NCBI GenBank assembly: GCA_903877945.1
Contig: CAIRFY010000024.1
Coordinates: 1 to 6,781 of the forward strand
Direction of reading: 5' to 3'
DNA length: 6,781 nt
From: an uncultured Oscillochloris sp.
Lineage (GTDB): Bacteria; Chloroflexota; Chloroflexia; Chloroflexales; Chloroflexaceae
Part shown: piece by piece, positions 1 to 5,167 of the stretch
Layout of the letters: every line of letters starts with the position of its first letter
Numbering within the stretch: the first letter of the stretch is position 1
Position numbers and translations under genes: made by a program
Notes under the pieces: generated by a model
The model's database searches: none
What the model saw: the letters and a program-made list of their open reading frames with translations, nothing else
What the model was told of the DNA's origin: nothing

Positions 1-90
1 GCGGGGGGGAACCAACCAATGCATTGTCCCCCCCCGCTTGCGGGGGGGCTAGGGGGGGTGATTCAAACTACAACTGTAGTAATAGCTGAT
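1..90 (+). repeat. Left copy of a long G/C-run repeat, inverted relative to 6629-6718
   Basis: Bases 1-81 are the reverse complement of 6638-6718 with only two mismatches (at 25 and 60) and no gaps. Weaker similarity (8 of 10) continues to about 90/6629. The unit holds a self-complementary core, a run of C, then GCTTGC, then a run of G (28-48), which folds into a hairpin. It also holds a second G run and the small palindrome ACTACAACTGTAGT at 67-80. The sequence starts at the repeat, so the element may continue to the left, and a contig edge is possible because dispersed repeats often break assemblies. It carries no coding region. I read it as a dispersed intergenic repeat, not as the end of a transposon. 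Confidence 0.85.
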
Positions 91-105
91 AGCTGATAGC
101 TGATA
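82..105 (+). repeat. Short heptamer tandem repeat (ATAGCTG x3) in the leader of the first gene
   Basis: Three perfect ATAGCTG units (82-102) plus a partial ATA lie directly between the G/C-run repeat and the ribosome-binding site AAGGA (107-111) of the kinase gene. The first unit partly overlaps the weaker end of the large repeat. A change in copy number would alter the leader length but not the coding sequence. No function can be inferred. Confidence 0.7.
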
Positions 106-118
106 TAAGGAATAAAGC

Positions 119-1096
119 ATGCGAATTGCAGTAACTGGCTCGCTCGCGTTCGACTACATTATGAACTTTCCGGGCTACTTCAAAGATCACCTGCTGATGG
201 AGAAGCAGCACATACTCTCGGTCAGCTTTCTGGTCGACTCGATGAAGCGCCTGCGCGGTGGCGTGGCTGGGAATGTGGCGTATAATCTGGCCCTACTCGG
301 TGAGCGCCCGCTGATGGTGGGCACGGTCGGCCAGGACTTTGGCGATTACCGGGCGTGGCTGGAACGCCACGGTATTGATACCAGCGGGTTGGTCGAGATT
401 GCTAACGAGTTCACGGCTTCGTGTTTTATTAATACCGACCAAGCGAATAACCAGATTGTGGCCTTCTACCCCGGCGCGATGAGCCACGACCACAAGCTCT
501 CGCTGGCAGAACTTGGCCTGACCAGCGAGGATCTGGTGCTAATCTCGCCGACCACGCCCGAGGCGATCCTGAGCTACGCCGTCGAGTGTCAGCAACTCGG
601 AATTCCCTATATTTTCGATCCTGGCAAGCAGTCGCCACGGCTGTCGGCGGAACACATCCGCACGGGTCTGTCGGGGGCGCGGGTGTTTGTGGGCAACGAC
701 TATGAGTTTGGCATGATGGCGCGTATGTTGGAGATCAGTGAGGAAGAGCTGATCGCCAGCGTGCCGCTGACCGTAGTGACTCGCGGCGAGGCCGGTTCGC
801 TGATCTACATTGACGGGAAACTGGCGGCGACCATCCCCACCGCGCCGGTGCGCGATGTGGTGGATCCCACCGGTGCGGGCGACGCTTATTTGGCCGGGCT
901 GGCCCTGGGCATCGCTCGCGAGATGCCGATTGAGGTGACTGGGCGGCTCGCGGCCCTGGCTGCGGCCTACGCCATCGAAGAGCGCGGCTGCCAGGAACAT
1001 GTCTATGGCCGTGACGCCTTCGCTGATCGCTACCGGGAGGCATTCGGCCAGGATCTGCCGGAGGGTGCCCTGGCGGCGGCGGCGGCGGCGGTGTAG
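119..1096 (+). CDS. PfkB-family kinase, probable adenosine kinase
   Basis: The 325-residue protein belongs to the PfkB/ribokinase superfamily, cytosolic ATP-dependent kinases of sugars and nucleosides. Family signatures are visible: the N-terminal glycine-rich segment GGVAGNVAYNLALLG (47-61) followed by VGTVGQDFG (67-75), NDYEF near 193-197, TRGEAGS (221-227), and the C-terminal DPTGAGDAYLAG (249-260), whose Asp255 is the expected catalytic base. The start ATG at 119 has AAGGA (107-111) seven bases upstream. Adenosine as substrate is inferred from the next gene, ahcY, which releases adenosine; phosphorylating it to AMP would drive SAH hydrolysis forward. The sequence resembles nucleoside-kinase-like PfkB proteins, but a ribokinase or other sugar kinase cannot be excluded. 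The protein ends in LAAAAAAV, encoded by six consecutive GCG codons. Confidence 0.85.
   Translation: MRIAVTGSLAFDYIMNFPGYFKDHLLMEKQHILSVSFLVDSMKRLRGGVAGNVAYNLALLGERPLMVGTVGQDFGDYRAWLERHGIDTSGLVEIANEFTASCFINTDQANNQIVAFYPGAMSHDHKLSLAELGLTSEDLVLISPTTPEAILSYAVECQQLGIPYIFDPGKQSPRLSAEHIRTGLSGARVFVGNDYEFGMMARMLEISEEELIASVPLTVVTRGEAGSLIYIDGKLAATIPTAPVRDVVDPTGAGDAYLAGLALGIAREMPIEVTGRLAALAAAYAIEERGCQEHVYGRDAFADRYREAFGQDLPEGALAAAAAAV
1072..1091 (+). repeat. GGC trinucleotide run at the 3' end of the kinase gene
   Basis: Six uninterrupted GGC units (1072-1089) followed by GG are read as six GCG alanine codons just before the final valine and stop. The period is three, so slippage would only lengthen or shorten the alanine tail. 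The tail lies after the conserved PfkB fold and is probably dispensable. Confidence 0.8.
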
Positions 1097-1103
1097 GATT
1101 TTT

Positions 1104-1187
1104 GCCCCCTCCCTAGCCCTCCCCCGATAGAGGAGGGAGTCCAAACTCCCCTCTCCCCGTGAGGCAGAGGGGCAGGGGGTGAGGGTT
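1104..1187. repeat. GC-rich double-palindrome intergenic element
   Basis: Directly after the kinase stop codon and a short T run lies a C-rich then G-rich element. One hairpin pairs CCCTCC (1117-1122) with GGAGGG (1132-1137). A second pairs CCCCTCT (1148-1154) with AGAGGGG (1166-1172). The outer C-rich (1105-1125) and G-rich (1174-1186) flanks can also pair roughly. It resembles dispersed intergenic repeats of GC-rich Chloroflexota and similar genomes, recognised by style only. It may weaken read-through into ahcY, but it has no U tract after the stems, so I do not call it an intrinsic terminator. Confidence 0.6.
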
Positions 1188-1209
1188 GTTGGCTGACTAA
1201 TGAGATATA

Positions 1210-1287
1210 CCGCCACCTCCGCACGTGAAAGGGGCGGGAGATCGGGCGAACACATGGGTTCGCCCGGAAAGACGCCCACGCGGGGCG
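1210..1287 (+). promoter_or_regulatory. Structured leader of ahcY (three hairpins, unknown class)
   Basis: Three consecutive stems precede the ahcY ribosome site. The first pairs CCGCC (1210-1214) with GGCGG (1233-1237). The second pairs CGGGCGAAC (1243-1251) with GTTCGCCCG (1258-1266), nine perfect pairs around a six-base loop. The third pairs CGCCC (1273-1277) with GGGCG (1283-1287). The Shine-Dalgarno AGGAG begins at 1295, eight bases after the last stem. The position, directly before a SAM-cycle gene, invites the idea of a metabolite-responsive leader. I do not recognise the cores of the SAH or SAM riboswitch families, so this is only a structured 5' region. Confidence 0.4.
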
Positions 1288-1294
1288 CCTCACG

Positions 1295-1299
1295 AGGAG
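1295..1299 (+). promoter_or_regulatory. Ribosome-binding site deciding the ahcY start
   Basis: AGGAG at 1295-1299 is nine bases before ATG 1309. Three in-frame ATGs (1225, 1300, 1309) could be used. Only 1309 has well-spaced Shine-Dalgarno complementarity, and conserved AhcY sequence begins shortly after it. Confidence 0.7.
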
Positions 1300-1308
1300 A
1301 TGTTAGGA

Positions 1309-2571
1309 ATGACTGTAAATTACGACATTAAGGACCTGGGCCTGGCCGAGCAGGGCCGCAAGCGCATGGACTGGGCCGAGAAGGAAATGCCGGTACTGCG
1401 GCTGATCAAGGAGCGTTTTGAGAAGGAGCGCCCCCTGGCCGGCGTGCGCGTGAGCGCCTGTCTGCACGTGACCAGCGAGACCGGCAACCTCATGCGAACC
1501 CTGGTCTCCGCCGGTGCCGATGTGGTGCTGGTCGCCTCAAACCCACTGAGTACCCAGGACGATGTGGCTGCTGCTCTGGTGGCCTTTGAGGAGATTCCGG
1601 TCTACGCGATCAAGGGCGAGAGTAACGATCTCTACTACAAGCATATCAAGGCTGGCCTTGATCACAAGCCGCAGATCACGATGGACGACGGGGCCGACCT
1701 GGTCCACGGCGTACTCAAGGAATACCCCCATCTGATCGCCGATATGTACGGCTCGACCGAAGAGACCACCACCGGCGTCATCCGCCTGCGTGCGATGGCC
1801 GCCGATGGCGTGCTGACCTTCCCGGTGATCGCGGTGAACGACAGTGATACCAAGCACCTCTTCGACAACCGCTACGGCACCGGCCAGAGTACCCTGGACG
1901 GGATCATCCGCGCTACCAACATCCTGCTGGCCGGGAAGACCTTTGTGGTCGGTGGCTACGGCTACTGCTCACGCGGCATCGCCGAGCGCGCCCGTGGCCT
2001 GGGTGCCAATGTGATCGTCACCGAAGTTGACCCGGTGCGCGCCCTTGAGGCGACCATGGACGGCTACCGCGTGATGACGATGGTGCAGGCCGCCCCGCTG
2101 GGCGACTTCATCGTCACCGCCACCGGTAACAAGCACGTGATCGACGACCGCGCCTTCGCCACGATGAAGGACGGCTGCGTCGTCGCCAACAGCGGCCACT
2201 TCAACGTCGAGATCGACATCCCGACCCTGGAGGCCCTGAGCGTCGAGAAGCGCCAGCCCCGTGCCTTCGTGGATCAGTACTGGCTCAAGGACGGCCGCAA
2301 GATCAACCTGCTCGGCGAGGGCCGCCTGATCAACCTGGCCAGCGCCGAAGGCCACCCCAGCGCCGTGATGGACATGAGCTTCGCTAACCAGGCTCTCGCC
2401 TCCGAGTTCCTGGTACTCAACCACGGCAAGCTCAGCAACGGCGTCCATTCTCTGCCCAAGGATCTGGACGTGGAGATCGCCTCGCTCAAGCTCAAGGCCA
2501 TGGGCATCGAGATCGATGTCCTGACCCCGGAGCAGGTCAAGTACCTGAACAGTTGGCAAGAAGGAACGTAG
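1309..2571 (+). CDS. ahcY: Adenosylhomocysteinase (S-adenosyl-L-homocysteine hydrolase)
   Basis: Cytosolic NAD-dependent enzyme of the activated methyl cycle. It reversibly splits S-adenosylhomocysteine into homocysteine and adenosine, relieving product inhibition of methyltransferases. From the ATG at 1309 the protein has 420 residues. Family hallmarks are DDGADLV (126-132), EETTTGV (151-157), NDSDTKHLFDNRYGTGQS (177-194) with the expected active-site Lys and Asp, the NAD-binding GYGYCSRG (217-224) after VVGG, GHFNVEID (297-304), GEGRLINL (336-343) and GHPSAVMDMSFANQ (348-361). It lacks the C-terminal HYRY-type tail and is shorter than many mesophilic homologues, consistent with the compact thermophile/archaeal-like subtype. 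I chose 1309 because AGGAG at 1295-1299 sits nine bases upstream. An in-frame ATG at 1300 overlaps that site's edge, and one at 1225 runs through the hairpin leader. It lies between a probable adenosine kinase and metK. Confidence 0.97.
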   Translation: MTVNYDIKDLGLAEQGRKRMDWAEKEMPVLRLIKERFEKERPLAGVRVSACLHVTSETGNLMRTLVSAGADVVLVASNPLSTQDDVAAALVAFEEIPVYAIKGESNDLYYKHIKAGLDHKPQITMDDGADLVHGVLKEYPHLIADMYGSTEETTTGVIRLRAMAADGVLTFPVIAVNDSDTKHLFDNRYGTGQSTLDGIIRATNILLAGKTFVVGGYGYCSRGIAERARGLGANVIVTEVDPVRALEATMDGYRVMTMVQAAPLGDFIVTATGNKHVIDDRAFATMKDGCVVANSGHFNVEIDIPTLEALSVEKRQPRAFVDQYWLKDGRKINLLGEGRLINLASAEGHPSAVMDMSFANQALASEFLVLNHGKLSNGVHSLPKDLDVEIASLKLKAMGIEIDVLTPEQVKYLNSWQEGT

Positions 2572-2577
2572 GTTGTA

Positions 2578-2703
2578 ATGCAAAATGCAAAATGCAAAAT
2601 GCAAAATGCAGAACGCAGAATGCAGAATGCAGAATGCAAAATGCAGAATGCAAAATGCAAAATGCAAAATGCAAAATGCAAAATGCAAAATGCAAAATGC
2701 AAA
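2578..2703 (+). repeat. Heptamer tandem array, 18 units of ATGCAAA/ATGCAGA
   Basis: Beginning six bases after the ahcY stop codon, eighteen contiguous 7-bp units fill exactly 126 bp: thirteen ATGCAAA, four ATGCAGA (2606, 2620, 2627, 2641) and one ACGCAGA (2613). The variants are clustered, with homogeneous units on both sides, as expected from slippage or unequal exchange. Because seven is not a multiple of three, the array stays open in several frames and gives spurious ORFs reading MQNAKCK or FCILHFA. There is no coding signal. The layout resembles the heptameric short tandem repeats described in cyanobacteria, though the sequence relation is not established. Confidence 0.97.
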
Positions 2704-2761
2704 AGACCGCATTCGCATTTTGCACTCCACACCTATAGCAATCCTCTTGGAGCCGTAAAGG

Positions 2762-2797
2762 GGAATCCCAGCTTTAGCCGGCTGAAGCCGGGATTCC
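2762..2797. repeat. 36-bp imperfect palindrome between the heptamer arms
   Basis: GGAATCCC (2762-2769) pairs with GGGATTCC (2790-2797). After one mismatch the inner arms GCTTTAGCC (2771-2779) and GGCTGAAGC (2780-2788) pair with a single G-T wobble. The sequence has two-fold symmetry almost throughout, so it could form a hairpin in RNA or be a dispersed palindromic element. It lies in the loop between the heptamer array and its inverted arm. Confidence 0.8.
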
Positions 2798-2808
2798 TCA
2801 TTCCACAT

Positions 2809-2836
2809 TTTGCATTTTGCATTTTGCATTTTGCAT
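2809..2836 (-). repeat. Inverted 4-unit heptamer arm before metK
   Basis: Four perfect TTTGCAT units, the reverse complement of the ATGCAAA array at 2578-2703, end only four bases before the metK ribosome site AGAGGAG (2841-2847). Any four consecutive ATGCAAA units of the main array can pair with this arm over 28 bp, enclosing the 36-bp palindrome. An isolated TTTGCA also occurs at 2718-2723. Confidence 0.95.
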
Positions 2837-2857
2837 TGACAGAGGAGTACACGGGTA

Positions 2858-4072
2858 ATGTCAACCACATTCACGAAGTCGCCGAAGTTTGTCTTTACCA
2901 GCGAGTCGGTGAGCGCGGGGCACCCGGATAAGCTGTGCGACCAGGTGAGCGACGCGATCCTGGATGCGTTCCTCGACCACGACCCGCGAGCGCGGGTGGC
3001 GGTGGAGACGGCCACCACCACCGGCCTGATCGTGGTTCTCGGTGAGGTAACGTACGCCAAGGGCTATATTCCGATTGAAGAGATCGTCCGCACGACGGTC
3101 AAAGATATCGGCTACACCGACGCCAGCTTTGGCTTTGACGCCGATACCTGCGGCGTGTTGGTGGCTATCCACGGCCAGTCGCCTGACATCGCCCAGGGTG
3201 TCGATAAGGCGCTTGAGGTACGCAGCGGCGGGATGACCGACGCCGAGGTTGACTCGGTGGGCGCTGGCGATCAGGGCATGATGTTCGGCTTCGCCTGCAA
3301 CGAGACGCCCGAGCTGATGCCAGCCAGCATCGCTCTAGCCCACCGGCTGATCCGCCGGATCACCGAACTGCGCAAGAACGGCACGCTGGACTATCTGCGC
3401 CCGGACGCCAAGAGCCAGGTGACGGTGGAGTACGCCTACGGCAAGCCGGTGCGCGTGGACACGGCGCTGATCAGCACCCAGCACTCCCCCGACGTGAGCC
3501 AGGATCAGATCCGCGAGGATGTGATCGAGGACGTGATCCGGTCGAGCATCCCCGCCGAGTGGCTCGACGAGAAGACGAAGTACTTCGTCAACCCGACCGG
3601 GCGCTTCGTGGTGGGCGGCCCGATGGGCGACAGCGGCCTGACCGGGCGCAAGATCATTGTGGACACCTACGGCGGCGTGGCGCGCCACGGCGGCGGCGCG
3701 TTTTCGGGCAAGGACCCGAGCAAGGTGGATCGCTCGGCGGCCTACGCGGCGCGCTGGGTGGCCAAGAACGTGGTCGCCGCCGGTCTGGCCGACCGTTTCG
3801 AGCTTCAGCTAAGCTACGCCATCGGCGTGGCCCACCCGCTCTCGATCAGCGGCGAGACTTTCGGCACCGGCCAGGTTTCTGATGAGGCCATCGTCAAGGC
3901 GATCAACGAGGTGTTCGACCTGCGCCCCGGCGCGATCATCCGCGACCTGGGCCTGCGTCGGCCGATCTACCGCCAGACGGCGGCTGGCGGCCACTTCGGT
4001 CGCACCGACATCGACCTGCCCTGGGAGCAGACCAACAAGGTCGAGGATCTGCGCCGGGCGGCTGGGCTGTAG
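2858..4072 (+). CDS. metK: S-adenosylmethionine synthetase (methionine adenosyltransferase)
   Basis: Makes S-adenosylmethionine from methionine and ATP, releasing phosphate and pyrophosphate. It acts in the cytosol, classically as a tetramer of two dimers with Mg and K ions. The 404-residue length is typical of a full bacterial MetK. Signatures in order are FTSESVSAGHPDK (13-25, with the active-site His22), the methionine/ATP-site hexapeptide GAGDQG (135-140) within a conserved segment ending MMFGFACNET, NPTGRFVVGGPMGDSGLTGRKI (245-266), and the glycine-rich phosphate-binding HGGGAFSGKD (277-286). The ATG at 2858 is preceded by AGAGGAG (2841-2847) ten bases upstream. The gene follows ahcY by 286 bp that contain the heptamer repeats, and is followed by a strong intrinsic terminator. 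Nothing looks truncated. Confidence 0.98.
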   Translation: MSTTFTKSPKFVFTSESVSAGHPDKLCDQVSDAILDAFLDHDPRARVAVETATTTGLIVVLGEVTYAKGYIPIEEIVRTTVKDIGYTDASFGFDADTCGVLVAIHGQSPDIAQGVDKALEVRSGGMTDAEVDSVGAGDQGMMFGFACNETPELMPASIALAHRLIRRITELRKNGTLDYLRPDAKSQVTVEYAYGKPVRVDTALISTQHSPDVSQDQIREDVIEDVIRSSIPAEWLDEKTKYFVNPTGRFVVGGPMGDSGLTGRKIIVDTYGGVARHGGGAFSGKDPSKVDRSAAYAARWVAKNVVAAGLADRFELQLSYAIGVAHPLSISGETFGTGQVSDEAIVKAINEVFDLRPGAIIRDLGLRRPIYRQTAAGGHFGRTDIDLPWEQTNKVEDLRRAAGL

Positions 4073-4079
4073 TAGGGAC

Positions 4080-4100
4080 TGCGGCTCCGCCGCATGTTTT
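4080..4100 (+). terminator. Intrinsic terminator after metK
   Basis: Seven bases after the metK stop codon, TGCGGC (4080-4085) pairs with GCCGCA (4089-4094) around a TCC loop, followed by TGTTTT (4095-4100). This is the best rho-independent terminator in the window. It suggests that the kinase gene at 4230 is mostly transcribed separately. Confidence 0.75.
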
Positions 4101-4150
4101 CACATCGCCTGTGGCGGCGTGGTGTACACCACGTCGCCACAGGCGATGTG
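4101..4150. repeat. 50-bp nearly perfect palindrome after metK
   Basis: The segment is its own reverse complement about an axis between 4125 and 4126, with a single G-T mismatch (4117/4134). The outer arms are CACATCGCCTGTGGCG (4101-4116) and CGCCACAGGCGATGTG (4135-4150). The centre GGTGTACACC (4121-4130) has no natural loop, so as RNA the tip would open. It starts at the last T of the metK terminator tail. It may act as a second transcription barrier, a protein site or a dispersed palindrome. Confidence 0.9.
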
Positions 4151-4229
4151 ATTCTACTCGCCAGTACGTCGTAGCCTTGATCGACTACCAGTAACAAACC
4201 TACTGCTGCAATCTTAGGAAAAAGACACT

Positions 4230-5117
4230 ATGCGCTACGATGTCGTCGGCCTAGGGACGGCCTCATACGATCTGATCGGGGTAGCGGGCGAGGAGCCACA
4301 GTTAGGGCGAAAGCAAGCTCTCACGAAGTGGGTCGAGGCAGGCGGTGGCCCGGTGCCCACCGCACTGGTAGCCCTGGCCCGCCTCGGGGCGCGCACGTGT
4401 ATGATCGGTGCCGTGGGCGATGACGCCTATGGCAGACGGATTATCGACGACCTTGCAGCCGAGGGCGTGGACACCGCCGGTATGCAGGTGCGCCCCGGCG
4501 GATCGCACATCGCCTTCGCCCTGGCCGAGCCCGGCAGCGACCGGCGATCTATCTGGTTTCGCACCGACCCGGCGGTTCTGGCGGCGGTGCAGATCGACCG
4601 TTCTATGATCACCGCCGGTCGCGCCCTACACCTTGACACCTACACGATAGACGCCGGACTCCAGGCGGCACGCTGGGCACGTGAGGCGGGAATCCCGGTG
4701 ATGATCGACGCCGAGCGCGTGCGTGCGGGTACCCTCGACCTGTTGCCCCTCTGCACATGGCTCGTGGTTTCGGTAAACTTTGGTCGCACCGCCACCGGCG
4801 AGGACGACCCAGAGGCGGCGGTGCGGACGCTCTACGCCCGTTACGGCGTGATGACGGTGATCACTGCGGGCGAAGGCGGCAGTTGGTGCGCCGTAGATGG
4901 CGAGGTTTTCCACACCCCGGCATTCTCCGTCGCACCCCTCGACACCACCGGCTGCGGGGACGTTTTTCATGGCGGTTTGCTCTTCTCTCTTCTCCGGGGC
5001 GACCCGCCCCGTCCCGCGCTGCGCTTCGCCAGCGCCGTGGCCGCCCTCAAGACGCGGGCCTACGGCGGGCGGGCCGGAATCCCCACCCTGGCCGAGGTAG
5101 AGGCATTCATGCGGTAG
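4230..5117 (+). CDS. PfkB-family carbohydrate kinase, substrate unknown
   Basis: A 295-residue ribokinase-superfamily protein, predicted to phosphorylate a sugar or similar hydroxyl compound with ATP in the cytosol. The N-terminal signature reads EAGGGPVPTALVALARLGA (36-54) followed by MIGAVGDDAYG (58-68). The C-terminal ATP/anion-hole signature is DTTGCGDVFHGGL (238-250), with Asp244 as probable catalytic base. The GGGPVPTA form, with Pro-Val-Pro where many members have an Asn-containing GGxxxN motif, recalls the sulfofructose-kinase/YihV-like branch, but substrate cannot be read from this. It is not closely similar to the kinase at 119-1096. AGGA (4216-4219) precedes the ATG by ten bases. 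The metK terminator and palindrome lie upstream, so it may have its own promoter; I see no convincing one in 4151-4229. It converges on rodA. Confidence 0.88.
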   Translation: MRYDVVGLGTASYDLIGVAGEEPQLGRKQALTKWVEAGGGPVPTALVALARLGARTCMIGAVGDDAYGRRIIDDLAAEGVDTAGMQVRPGGSHIAFALAEPGSDRRSIWFRTDPAVLAAVQIDRSMITAGRALHLDTYTIDAGLQAARWAREAGIPVMIDAERVRAGTLDLLPLCTWLVVSVNFGRTATGEDDPEAAVRTLYARYGVMTVITAGEGGSWCAVDGEVFHTPAFSVAPLDTTGCGDVFHGGLLFSLLRGDPPRPALRFASAVAALKTRAYGGRAGIPTLAEVEAFMR

Positions 5118-5157
5118 GGGCGCGGGGGCAGTGCAATGCTACCTCCTCCCGCACCCC
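5117..5157. terminator. Bidirectional hairpin between the kinase and rodA
   Basis: The arms GGGGCGCGGG (5117-5126) and CCCGCACCCC (5148-5157) pair with one C-A mismatch and extend by a G-T and a G-C pair. The stem starts at the last base of the kinase stop codon and lies ten bases before the rodA stop, so it can end transcription of both convergent genes. Neither side has a strong U tract, which lowers confidence in rho-independent action. Confidence 0.5.
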
Positions 5158-5167
5158 TGTGCGCCAA

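Noticed and set aside
1225..1308. Upstream in-frame start for ahcY giving 28 extra residues
   Set aside because: The extension translates the hairpin leader into an Arg/Pro-rich, non-conserved stretch and has no well-placed Shine-Dalgarno; ATG 1309 does.
1210..1308. Known SAM or SAH riboswitch before ahcY
   Set aside because: The recognisable conserved cores of those families are not seen by eye; only generic GC-rich stems are.
2578..2836. CRISPR array
   Set aside because: Units are 7 bp, contiguous and without spacers; there are no cas genes.
2553..2931. Small + strand ORFs reading MQNAKCK repeats
   Set aside because: Pure translation of the heptamer array with no ribosome site and no non-repeat domain; one overlaps the metK start in another frame.
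1969..3060. 363-residue - strand ORF through the ahcY end, heptamer array and metK start
   Set aside because: It is antisense to two certain genes and its middle is the FCILHFA repeat translation of the heptamer array; 7-bp units stay open by chance.
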